64,000 bases of DNA, taken from Janthinobacterium agaricidamnosum NBRC 102515 = DSM 9628. Its GTDB lineage: Bacteria > Pseudomonadota > Gammaproteobacteria > Burkholderiales > Burkholderiaceae_D. The translations under genes were made by a program, and so were the position numbers. Each line of letters begins with the position of its first letter. Positions within the stretch are counted from its first letter, which is position 1. The stretch lies in NCBI RefSeq assembly GCF_000723165.1, contig NZ_HG322949.1, positions 839,970-903,969 on the forward strand. Reading direction: 5' to 3'. Shown piece after piece: positions 55,382 through 64,000 of this stretch. The notes under the pieces are model-generated. The model saw nothing but the letters and a program-made list of their open reading frames with translations. It did no database searches and was not told the DNA's origin.

Positions 55382-55954
55382 TTAAACAGAAAAAGCAACG
55401 GTGGGCGAGGGCGCCTCTGCCGTCTTCAGCAAATGGTTGACCATCGCGGCCAGGTCGGGAAAGACCATGGTGCCGGGCGGCAAACCGCCGGTGGCCTGGG
55501 TTTTTCCGCCCTTGCCGGTCAATACCAGGTAAGGCGTGCAGCCGCTGATGAAACCGGCCTGCAAGTCGCGCAGCGAATCGCCGACGGTCGGCACGCCCTT
55601 CAGGCTGATGTTATAGCGTTGTGAAATTTCATGGAACATGCCCGGTTTCGGCTTGCGGCAGTCGCAATTGTCGGCCCCGGCGTGCGGACAGAAAAACACC
55701 GCGTCGATATCGGCGCCCACTTGCTGCGCCAGCGTATGCATCTTTTGGTGTATCGTATTCAATACCGTCATGTCGAAGTATTCGCGCGCGATGCCGGACT
55801 GGTTCGAGGCGATCACCACGCGGTAGCCAGCCTGGTTCAGGCGCGCGATCGCTTCCAGCGAGCCGGGGATCGGCAGCCACTCGGCCGGCGATTTGATGAA
55901 GTCCGGCGAGTCATGATTAATGACGCCGTCGCGGTCGAGGATAATCAGTTTCAT
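55382..55954 (-). CDS. gmhB: D-glycero-beta-D-manno-heptose-1,7-bisphosphate 7-phosphatase
   Basis: A 190-residue HAD-superfamily phosphatase from ATG 55954; an ATG five codons upstream is also possible. Motif I is ILDRDGVINHD, motif II ASNQSGIAREYF. A zinc loop CPHAGADNCDCRKPKPGM (Cys residues plus His) and VGDSLRDLQAGF (motif IV) complete it. It provides precursor for ADP-heptose, the donor used by waaC. The 15-bp spacing to glyS keeps it in the same run. Confidence 0.95.
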   Translation of the reverse strand: MKLIILDRDGVINHDSPDFIKSPAEWLPIPGSLEAIARLNQAGYRVVIASNQSGIAREYFDMTVLNTIHQKMHTLAQQVGADIDAVFFCPHAGADNCDCRKPKPGMFHEISQRYNISLKGVPTVGDSLRDLQAGFISGCTPYLVLTGKGGKTQATGGLPPGTMVFPDLAAMVNHLLKTAEAPSPTVAFSV

Positions 55955-55969
55955 CGCCGGAGTTCCCAT

Positions 55970-58072
55970 TTATGCCGCCAGTTTCGAAATGTCGGCAACC
56001 CGGTTCAGCATGCCGTGCAGCGACGATAACAGCGCCAGACGGTTATTGCGCAAGGCCAAGTCTTCAGCCATCACCATCACATCGTTGAAGAACGCATCGA
56101 CATCGTCGCGCAATTGCGCCAGCGTTTTCAGCGTGCCGGCAAAGTCGCCGCTGCCGAAGGCTGCATCGATTTGCGGCTGTACCCGCACGACCGCGGCGGC
56201 CAGGTTGCGCTCGGCGGCGTCTTGCAGCAAGGCGGCATTGACGCCGCTCGCGGCGACCTGGCTCAGCGCTTCTTCGTTTTTCTTCAGGATATTCGTGATG
56301 CGCTTGTTGGCGGCGGCCAGCGACGCGCTTTCCGGCAAGGCGGCAAACGCCTGCACGGCTTCCAGGCGCTGCACGATGTCGTCCAGCCGATCCGGGTGCT
56401 GCGCCACCACCGCTTCGATTTCATTTGGCGAGAAACCCCGTTCGCGCAAGATGCCGCGCAGGCGGTCCAGCATGAAGGCAGTCACTTCGGCGACCGGATC
56501 CTTGAAGCCCGGCACGGCCGCGAATTGCGCCGCGGCGGCCGACAGCAAGCCGTTGATCGACAGCGGCAAGCGTTTTTCCAGCAACATGCGCAGCACGCCC
56601 AGCGCGTGGCGGCGCAGCGCGAACGGGTCCTTGTCGCCGGTCGGCTGCAAGCCGATGGCCCAGATGCCGACCAGGGTTTCCAGCTTGTCGGCCAGCGCCA
56701 CGGCGGTGCCGGTGTTGGTGGTCGGCAAGCTGTCGCCGGCAAAGCGCGGCTGGTAATGTTCCGACGCGGCTAGCGCCACCTCTTCCGCTTCGCCGTCGTG
56801 ACGAGCGTAATAGGTACCCATGATGCCTTGCAATTCAGGGAATTCACCGACCATGTCGGTCAGCAAGTCGGCCTTGGCCAGCAAGGCGCCACGTTCCGCC
56901 AGCGCCACGTCGGCGCCCAGTTGCGCCGCGATGATGCCGGCCAGCGCCGTGACGCGGCCGGTGCGTTCGGCCTGGGTGCCCAGCTTGTTGTGGTAAACCA
57001 CGTTGGCCAGCAGCGGCAAGCGCGATTCCAGGGTTTTCTTCTTGTCTTGCTCGAAGAAAAACTTGGCGTCCGACAGGCGCGGGCGCACCACGCGCTCATT
57101 GCCGCCGATGATGTGCTCAGGCGTGCCGGTAGCGATGTTCGAGACGATCAGGAAACGCGAACGCAGCTTGCCGGCACTGTCGGTCAGCGCAAAGTATTTC
57201 TGGTTGGTTTGCATGGTCAGGATCAGGCATTCCTGCGGCACGGCCAGGAATTCCTCTTCGAAATGGCAGGCGTACACCACCGGCCATTCGACCAGCGCGG
57301 TCACTTCGTCGAGCAGCGCTTCCGGCATCAGCACCTGGTCGGTACCGGCAGTGGCCAGCAATTGGGCGCGGATGCTGTCTTTACGGGTCTCGTTGCCGGC
57401 AATCACCTTGCCTGCGCTTTCCAGCACCGCCGCGTAGTCGTCGGCGTGCTTGATGACGATCGCCTGGCCATCGCTGAGGAAGCGGTGGCCCAGCGTGCTG
57501 CGGCCGGCGGACAGGCCCAGCAGGGTCAGCGGTACGATATTGACGCCATGCAAGGCGATCAGGCTGTGCACCGGACGCACGAATTGCACGGTGCTGCCGT
57601 CCGGACGCTGGTAGCTCATCACTTTCGGGATCGGCAGCTTGGCGGCGGATTCGGCCAAGGCCAGTTGCAAGCCGGTTTCCAGCTTGCTGCCGGGCGCGCT
57701 GTAGCTGTAGAAGAAGCTTTCAGCCTTGCCGTCGGCGGCCCGTTCCAGTTCGGCCACGGTGACATCCGGGAACCCCAGCGCGGCCAGTTTCTTGGCCAGC
57801 GGCGGCGTGCCGTTGCCATTCGCATCCAGCGCGACCGACACCGGCAGCACTTTTTCGCGGATCGCCTTGTCCGGCGATACTTCGCGCACGTTGCTGATCG
57901 AGACCGCCAGGCGGCGCGGCGTGGAATAGGTGGTGGCGATACTGTCGGCTTCGAGGAAGTCGCGCGATTTCAAGCCATTGACGATGCCTGCGGCAAACGC
58001 GGCGCCCAGCTTGGCAAGCGCGTTCGGCGGCAATTCTTCAGTCAGTAATTCGATTAAGAGTGTGTGGTTCAT
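55970..58072 (-). CDS. glyS: Glycine--tRNA ligase beta subunit
   Basis: A 700-residue protein, the expected size of the tetrameric bacterial GlyRS beta chain. It starts [23 protein letters not shown] and carries [19 protein letters not shown], an HD-like and tRNA-binding C-terminal region ([21 protein letters not shown]). It is needed with GlyQ to charge tRNA-Gly. glyQ lies 31 bp upstream on the same strand. Confidence 0.97.
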   Translation of the reverse strand: MNHTLLIELLTEELPPNALAKLGAAFAAGIVNGLKSRDFLEADSIATTYSTPRRLAVSISNVREVSPDKAIREKVLPVSVALDANGNGTPPLAKKLAALGFPDVTVAELERAADGKAESFFYSYSAPGSKLETGLQLALAESAAKLPIPKVMSYQRPDGSTVQFVRPVHSLIALHGVNIVPLTLLGLSAGRSTLGHRFLSDGQAIVIKHADDYAAVLESAGKVIAGNETRKDSIRAQLLATAGTDQVLMPEALLDEVTALVEWPVVYACHFEEEFLAVPQECLILTMQTNQKYFALTDSAGKLRSRFLIVSNIATGTPEHIIGGNERVVRPRLSDAKFFFEQDKKKTLESRLPLLANVVYHNKLGTQAERTGRVTALAGIIAAQLGADVALAERGALLAKADLLTDMVGEFPELQGIMGTYYARHDGEAEEVALAASEHYQPRFAGDSLPTTNTGTAVALADKLETLVGIWAIGLQPTGDKDPFALRRHALGVLRMLLEKRLPLSINGLLSAAAAQFAAVPGFKDPVAEVTAFMLDRLRGILRERGFSPNEIEAVVAQHPDRLDDIVQRLEAVQAFAALPESASLAAANKRITNILKKNEEALSQVAASGVNAALLQDAAERNLAAAVVRVQPQIDAAFGSGDFAGTLKTLAQLRDDVDAFFNDVMVMAEDLALRNNRLALLSSLHGMLNRVADISKLAA

Positions 58073-58103
58073 ATTGTATTCTGGTCTGGTTCTGATCGGG
58101 AAG

Positions 58104-59045
58104 TCACACGCTGCCTGGGGCGCTGGCTGCAGGCGCTGGCTGGGCCGGCAGCATCGGGAAGCCGAGCCGTTCGCGCGAATCGTAATACGCTTGCGCGACC
58201 AGGCGCGACAGGGTGCGCACCCGGCCGATATAGGCGGCGCGTTCGGTCACCGAAATGGCGCCGCGCGCGTCCAGCATATTGAAACTGTGCGACGCCTTCA
58301 TGATTTTCTCGTAGGCCGGCAAGGTCAGTTGCAATTCGATCAGGCGCTTGGCTTCCGCTTCATCGTTGGCGAATTGGCTGAACAGCAAGTCGGTATTGGC
58401 GTGTTCGAAGTTGTAGGTCGATTGTTCCACTTCGTTTTGATGGAACACGTCGCCGTAGGTCAGCTTCTTGCTGATGCCGTTTTCCTGCCATTCGGTCCAG
58501 ACCAAGTCGTAGACGTTTTCGACGCCCTGCAAATACATCGCCAGACGCTCGATGCCGTAGGTGATTTCGCCCAGCACCGGCTTGCAATCGAGGCCGCCCA
58601 CTTGCTGGAAATAGGTGAACTGGGTCACTTCCATGCCGTTCAGCCAGACTTCCCAACCCAGGCCCCAGGCGCCCAAGGTCGGGCTTTCCCAGTTATCTTC
58701 GACGAAACGCACGTCATTCTGCTGCAAATCCAGGCCCAGCGCCGCCAGCGAACCGAGATACAGGTCGAGGATGTTTTCCGGCGCCGGTTTCAAGACCACC
58801 TGGTATTGGTAGTAATGCTGCATGCGGTTCGGGTTGTCGCCATAACGGCCATCTTTCGGACGGCGCGACGGCTGCACATACGCGGCGCGCCAAGGCTCCG
58901 GGCCGATCGCGCGCAGGAAGGTGCCGGTGTGGAAGGTGCCGGCGCCGACTTCCATGTCGTAGGGCTGGAGCAGGGCGCAGCCTTGCTGGTCCCAGTAGTT
59001 TTGCAAGGTCAGGATAATTTGTTGGAATGTGAGCATCGTCGTCAT
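58104..59045 (-). CDS. glyQ: Glycine--tRNA ligase alpha subunit
   Basis: A 313-residue protein from ATG 59045 with GGGAG about 8 nt upstream (GTG 59060 would overlap that site). It has the class II tRNA-synthetase N-terminus [35 protein letters not shown], the [28 protein letters not shown] motif and [20 protein letters not shown]. It is the catalytic half of the alpha2beta2 enzyme. Confidence 0.97.
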   Translation of the reverse strand: MTTMLTFQQIILTLQNYWDQQGCALLQPYDMEVGAGTFHTGTFLRAIGPEPWRAAYVQPSRRPKDGRYGDNPNRMQHYYQYQVVLKPAPENILDLYLGSLAALGLDLQQNDVRFVEDNWESPTLGAWGLGWEVWLNGMEVTQFTYFQQVGGLDCKPVLGEITYGIERLAMYLQGVENVYDLVWTEWQENGISKKLTYGDVFHQNEVEQSTYNFEHANTDLLFSQFANDEAEAKRLIELQLTLPAYEKIMKASHSFNMLDARGAISVTERAAYIGRVRTLSRLVAQAYYDSRERLGFPMLPAQPAPAASAPGSV

Positions 59046-59185
59046 CGCTGCGTCTCCCACGGCTTGCGCGCATGGGTACGCTAAGGGTTCGCTAAAGCGG
59101 CTAATTTTAGCGGGTTTTAAAGGGTGGCTGTAACTCTTCCGGCAAGTATCGCCGATATAGACAGAAATTACAGCCGAATGTCATG

Positions 59186-60775
59186 CTATCGGCTACTTTC
59201 CGGCGCCGCAGCCGTCTGTTTGCGTGCTTCGCGGGCCAGCAGGAAGGCGCCGGTCAGCGCCAGGACGATCAGTACCAGGATACCGTTATTGCCATACAAG
59301 ATGTAGGGCGTCATGCCGCCCATGCCTTGCACCGTCGCCGCCAGCGTGCCGCGGGTATCCTGGGCCAGACGGCTGACCACCTTGCCGTTCTGGTCGATGA
59401 CGGCGGTGGCGCCGGTATTGGTCGAACGCAACATCGGGCGTCCGGTTTCCAGGCTGCGCATTTGCGAGATCTGCAAATGCTGCGGAATCGCGACCGACGC
59501 GCCATACCACGCCAGGTTGGAAATATTCAACAGCACCGATGCCGATTGTTGGCCGGTATTGTGCGCCGATGCCAGCTGGTCGGCGATTTCTTCGCCAAAC
59601 AAGTCTTCGTAGCAAATATTTGGCAGCACCAGCTGGTCGCGCACCTTGAACGGCGGCTGCACCGCCGGACCACGGCGGAAGTCGCCCAGCGGGATCGACA
59701 TCAGGTCGACAAACCAGCGGAAACCGGCCGGGATGAATTCGCCGAACGGCACCAGGTGGTGCTTGTCGTAACGATAAGGCTTGGCGCCGGCCATCGGCCA
59801 GAAACCCAGTGCGCTATTCGAATACACGGTCGGGCTTTCCATCAGCGGTATGCCGACCAGCAAGTAGCTATTGCTGCTGTGCGCATACTCGGCCAGGCTG
59901 CTCAGGTAATCGGGCGGCAAGTCTTTCGGGAACCAGGCCACCGCCGTTTCCGGCGTCGCGATCAGGTCGGCCGGTTCGGCGCGTATCATGTCGCGGTACA
60001 TGTCCAGCGTCGCCGTGGCGCGTTCGACGCTGAATTTCTCGTCTTGCGGAATATTGCCTTGAAGCAGGCGCACGCTGATCGGGCGGCCGACCGGATGGGT
60101 CCAGGCGATAAATTGCAAACCGTAAGCGGCCGCGAACAAGGCGAATAATCCCGCCAGCGCGTGGTAGCGGCGGCGATGCATCAACAGCAGCAGCGCGCCG
60201 GCGCTGAGCGCCGCCAGCCAGCCGAGGCCGTATACGCCCAGCACCGGCGCAAAGCCGGCCAACGGGCTGGTGTTGTGCGCGTAACCGGCCGATACCCAAG
60301 GAAAACCGGTGAACAGCCAGCCGCGCACCCATTCGAACAAGCTCCACATCGACGGCAGCACCAGTAGCGTGGTCAGCGGCAGCGACAAGATCCAGCGCTT
60401 GCGCAGCCACGCCGCCGCGCCCATCGCCAGCGCCACGTACAGGCCCATGAACAGCGCCAGCAGCGCGATCGCCAGCGCCGCCAGCACCGACGGCAAGCCG
60501 CCGAAGCGGTGCAGCGCGATGAACAGCCAGTGGATGCCTGCGGCGCACCAGCCGAAGCCGTAGGCCCAGCCGATCAGGAAGCCGCTTTTGACGCCATTGG
60601 CGCGCAACATCTGGTAAAACAGGATCGCCAGGCTGACGATTTGCAGCGGCCAGTAGCCGAACGGAGCGAACGCCAGCACGCCGGCAGCGCCGGCGAGGGC
60701 GGCAATCAGCATGCGCGCCCGGGTGCTGCGGGGCGGTTTGGCGGGGTCGGAGGGGGTTGCGCGTCGAAAGCGCAT
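59186..60775 (-). CDS. lnt: Apolipoprotein N-acyltransferase
   Basis: A 529-residue inner-membrane protein with about seven membrane helices in the N-terminal half and a periplasmic nitrilase-like domain. The E-K-C triad is visible as ATPETAVAWFP (Glu), YDKHHLVPFGEFIP (Lys) and PNICYEDLFGEE (Cys). It N-acylates lipoproteins after signal peptidase II cleavage. It is followed by glyQ after 140 bp and preceded by corC, the common lnt-corC pair. Confidence 0.96.
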   Translation of the reverse strand: MRFRRATPSDPAKPPRSTRARMLIAALAGAAGVLAFAPFGYWPLQIVSLAILFYQMLRANGVKSGFLIGWAYGFGWCAAGIHWLFIALHRFGGLPSVLAALAIALLALFMGLYVALAMGAAAWLRKRWILSLPLTTLLVLPSMWSLFEWVRGWLFTGFPWVSAGYAHNTSPLAGFAPVLGVYGLGWLAALSAGALLLLMHRRRYHALAGLFALFAAAYGLQFIAWTHPVGRPISVRLLQGNIPQDEKFSVERATATLDMYRDMIRAEPADLIATPETAVAWFPKDLPPDYLSSLAEYAHSSNSYLLVGIPLMESPTVYSNSALGFWPMAGAKPYRYDKHHLVPFGEFIPAGFRWFVDLMSIPLGDFRRGPAVQPPFKVRDQLVLPNICYEDLFGEEIADQLASAHNTGQQSASVLLNISNLAWYGASVAIPQHLQISQMRSLETGRPMLRSTNTGATAVIDQNGKVVSRLAQDTRGTLAATVQGMGGMTPYILYGNNGILVLIVLALTGAFLLAREARKQTAAAPESSR

Positions 60776-60798
60776 TTCAGATTTTTTGCATTTCAGGG

Positions 60799-61677
60799 TT
60801 ACAGTTCAAGTTCGGGTATCTCCGGCAATCGCTCGACCAGCAGCACATGCACTTGGCGCGCATCGGCGCGCAATACTTCGAAGCGCAGGTTGCCCAGGTC
60901 GAACACGTCGCCCTTGTGCGCCATGCGCCCCAGGTGGTTCGACACCAGGCCGCCGATGGTGTCGACATCCTCGTCCGACAAGTGGGCGTTCAGCGCTTCA
61001 TTGAACTGGCTGATCTCGGTCAGCGCCTTGACGCGCCAGCGCGAACCCAGCTGGCCTTCCTTGATCGACAGGATATTGTCTTCTTCTTCGTCGAAATCGT
61101 ATTCATCTTCGATATCGCCGACGATTTGCTCCAGTACGTCCTCGATCGTGATCAGGCCGGCCACGCCGCTGTATTCATCGACCACGATCGCCATGTGATT
61201 GTGGTTGGCGCGGAAGTCGCGCAGCAGCACGTTCAGGCGTTTCGATTCGGGGATGAAGATAGCGGGGCGCAACATGTCGCGCACGTCGAACGATTCTTCG
61301 GCGTAATAGCGCAGCAAGTCTTTCGCCAGCAAGATGCCGATGACCTTGTCGCGCTCGCCTTCGATCGCCGGAAAGCGCGAGTGGGCGGTCGACAGCACGG
61401 TGGGCATCCATTCTTCGATCGGCTTGCTGATGTCGATGACATCCATTTGCGAGCGCGGCACCATGATGTCGCGCGCGGACAGGTCGGATACCTGGAACAC
61501 CCCCTCGATCATCGACAGGGCGTCGGCGTCGATCAGGTTGCGCTCATGCGCATCGTGCAGAACTTCAAGGAGTTCCGCGCGGTTCTCGGGCTCGGGGGAA
61601 ATCAGTGCGGTCAAGCGTTCAAACAGTGACCGGTGGGGCTTGGCGTCAGTTTTGACGCCACTAGGGTGCTCTTGCAT
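60799..61677 (-). CDS. corC: CorC/HlyC family magnesium and cobalt efflux-associated CBS protein
   Basis: A 292-residue cytoplasmic protein with two CBS domains (ARDIMVPRSQMDVIDISKPI ... and SGVAGLITIEDVLEQIVGDI) and a C-terminal CorC_HlyC-type transporter-associated domain (EDNILSIKEGQLGSRWRVKAL). It lacks membrane helices, so it is CorC, not a DUF21 hemolysin-type transporter. It precedes lnt by 23 bp. Confidence 0.93.
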   Translation of the reverse strand: MQEHPSGVKTDAKPHRSLFERLTALISPEPENRAELLEVLHDAHERNLIDADALSMIEGVFQVSDLSARDIMVPRSQMDVIDISKPIEEWMPTVLSTAHSRFPAIEGERDKVIGILLAKDLLRYYAEESFDVRDMLRPAIFIPESKRLNVLLRDFRANHNHMAIVVDEYSGVAGLITIEDVLEQIVGDIEDEYDFDEEEDNILSIKEGQLGSRWRVKALTEISQFNEALNAHLSDEDVDTIGGLVSNHLGRMAHKGDVFDLGNLRFEVLRADARQVHVLLVERLPEIPELEL

Positions 61678-61799
61678 AGGAGGCGTGAGCCGTTGTTGCG
61701 AAGGGATATAGGATACACGAAAAGGGGTGCCCGGGTCGCCTTTGTCACAAAATCATGTTTTGGATCAGTGCGCCCGGGCTGTCAGGAAACGCCGGCAGC

Positions 61800-62204
61800 T
61801 CAGCCCGGCAAGCCGTTTTGCAGCGCTGCCACGGCGCTTTGCCAAGCGTCGTAATGTTCGCTCTCCTGCCACAGCTGGCGCAATTCCGACTGTTCCGACA
61901 AGATCCGCGCCAACGCGGCCCTGGCCTTGCCGATCAGCGGCGGTGTGACGTTCTGCTGGCGCCGGCCGACCCAGCCGTCGATATCGGCGATGTCTTCACT
62001 GCCCGGCTTGCCGAGCAGGCGCAGCAGCACGTCGACGGCGGCCAGCGCCTCGGCGGCGAACGGCGCTTCCAGTATTTCTTCGTGACTATCGATGACGTTA
62101 TCGAGGGTGGTCTCGATCAATTCCAGGTTTTTGTATTCCTGCAAATCTTGCGCCCAGTCCATCGCGTAATCGTTGCCGAAGGCATCGGCCGACCATGTCG
62201 CCAT
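61800..62204 (-). CDS. DUF4259 domain protein
   Basis: A 134-residue acidic protein. The N-terminus MATWSADAFGNDYAMDWAQDL is the recognisable DUF4259 opening (aromatic-rich with Asp-Trp), followed by helical segments. Function is unknown. The gene stands on the minus strand between ybeY and corC with non-coding gaps of about 190 bp (to ybeY) and 122 bp (to corC). Confidence 0.82.
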   Translation of the reverse strand: MATWSADAFGNDYAMDWAQDLQEYKNLELIETTLDNVIDSHEEILEAPFAAEALAAVDVLLRLLGKPGSEDIADIDGWVGRRQQNVTPPLIGKARAALARILSEQSELRQLWQESEHYDAWQSAVAALQNGLPG

Positions 62205-62395
62205 CGTGTTTCCTTGTCAATATCAATCAAAACGCTATTGTGGCACGCCGGCCAGGATTGGTTGCCGCAACCATCACAAACCGGCATCGTGTTCGGCGGC
62301 AAAACACTTGCCAACCTTCGATGGCGCCACGGAAGCCGCACGGCCTGGTAAATCATCCGTGAGCGACGGCGGTCGCCGCTGCCGTCTAGCTGCGC

Positions 62396-62843
62396 TTATT
62401 CCTGGTATGGATCGCTGATGCCGAGCCTGGCCAGGATCTCGGTTTCCAGTCCTTCCATCTCGGCCGCTTCGTCATCGTCCATGTGGTCGTAGCCTTGCGC
62501 GTGCAGCACGCCATGGACGATCAAATGGGCGGTGTGTTCTTCGACCGATTTTTTTTGCTCGGCGGCTTCCTGTTCCAGCACATCGGTGCACAGGATGATG
62601 TCGGCCCGGCTCGGCTCGTCGTCCGCCAGCTCTTCCCCTTCGTTGTAGGCGAAGGTCAGCACGTTGGTGGCGTAATCCTTTTCGCGGTAATCGCGGTTCA
62701 GGTTGCGGCCTTCCTCGGCGTCGACGAAGCGGATGGTGAATTCGGCCGGCGCCAGCAGCGCCGCCTTGACCCAGCGCCGCACTTTCGGCCGGCTGATGAT
62801 GGCTTGCAGCCGGGTGTCGGGATATTGCACCGACAACGACAAT

Positions 62844-62860
<17 letters not shown>
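62396..62860 (-). CDS. ybeY: rRNA maturation endoribonuclease YbeY
   Basis: A 154-residue metalloprotein from ATG 62860. The zinc motif [24 protein letters not shown] (three histidines) is near the C-terminus. It acts in 16S rRNA 3' maturation and ribosome quality control. Its first 17 nt overlap the phoH 3' end, and miaB precedes phoH, giving the miaB-phoH-ybeY order typical of proteobacteria. Confidence 0.96.
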
Positions 62861-63901
<1,041 letters not shown>

Positions 63902-63905
<4 letters not shown>

Positions 63906-64000
63906 CTGGCTCTTTTCAAGTCGTGGGCGATGGCGACCAGGTCGCCGCGCAAGGTGTAGGAATAACTGTCGGTGATGCGCACGTCGACCAGCTGGCCGAC
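63902..64000 (-). CDS. miaB: tRNA-2-methylthio-N6-dimethylallyladenosine synthase, C-terminal end (partial)
   Basis: The last 32 codons of a gene whose 5' part is beyond the window. The translation VGQLVDVRITDSYSYTLRG and onward is the TRAM-domain end typical of MiaB, and the position directly before phoH-ybeY matches. It adds the methylthio group at A37 of tRNAs. Too short for independent domain proof, but context and sequence agree. Confidence 0.88.

Noticed and set aside
62362..62384. GC-rich hairpin (GACGGC ... GCCGTC) downstream of ybeY
   Set aside because: Stem is short and imperfect with no T run on the minus strand; not distinguishable from chance in high-GC DNA.

Overview
The window looks like chromosomal DNA of a high-GC betaproteobacterium of the Burkholderiales, most likely Oxalobacteraceae (Janthinobacterium/Duganella/Massilia type). 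This is inferred from gene order and protein character, without any database search: an alanine/lysine-rich histone H1-like tail, a small H-NS-type protein with the GRGRQPKW motif, glyQ-glyS-gmhB-plsC beside lnt, corC, ybeY and phoH, a pilGHIJ-chpA cluster, and pyrR-pyrB with a degenerate pyrC. Nearly all of the sequence is densely packed core genome with short gaps and many ATGA, GTGA or TAATG overlaps.

Layout. 1-3350: H1-like protein tail, YggT membrane protein, SLAC1/TehA-type transporter, azoreductase AzoR and an NTF2-like protein. 3377-10320 (minus): PfkB sugar kinase, zinc-ribbon/DUF3426 membrane protein, prmA, accC, accB, aroQ, a TlpA-like thioredoxin and an unrecognised 211-aa protein. 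10414-18706 (plus): mpl-yqiA-ubiC, an RNase II family nuclease, tonB-aroE-mtgA, corA. 18710-24400: a lower-GC RHS island on the minus strand, comprising a large RHS shell protein, a coupled 99-aa ORF, a second RHS protein with a distinct 130-residue C-terminal tip, and a small AT-rich probable immunity gene. 24533-26947: hemL, thiD and divergent rubredoxin. 26991-35991: Chp chemosensory cluster pilG-pilH-pilI-pilJ-pilL/chpA for type IV pili. 35981-37432: photolyase. 37666-42377: yqgE-ruvX-pyrR-pyrB-pyrC'-acyltransferase. 42400-48016 (minus): AraC regulator, AhpD-like protein, acyl-CoA dehydrogenase-like flavoprotein and an ABC importer of the nitrate/sulfonate/taurine class. 48111-49794: apaH, a long AT-rich non-coding region, and the H-NS-type gene. 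49930-53627: phosphomannomutase, waaC and waaA (LPS core). 53650-64000 (minus): a zinc metallopeptidase, plsC, gmhB, glyS, glyQ, lnt, corC, a DUF4259 protein, ybeY, phoH and the 3' end of miaB.

Functional themes are fatty-acid synthesis (accBC), peptidoglycan recycling and synthesis (mpl, mtgA), shikimate/ubiquinone synthesis (aroQ, aroE, ubiC), LPS core and envelope lipids (gmhB, waaC, waaA, plsC, lnt), pyrimidine synthesis, ribosome/RNA maturation (ybeY, phoH, miaB, RNase II), and surface motility. The most unusual part is the RHS island. Two consecutive proteins, each with its own secretion signal, together seem to make one RHS shell, and a small hydrophobic ORF is coupled to both through overlapping stop/start codons. 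Other points of interest are a ~122-bp near-perfect foldback element at 46935-47056, a dihydroorotase homologue that has lost metal-binding histidines, and an uncharacterised ABC-importer/flavoprotein locus.
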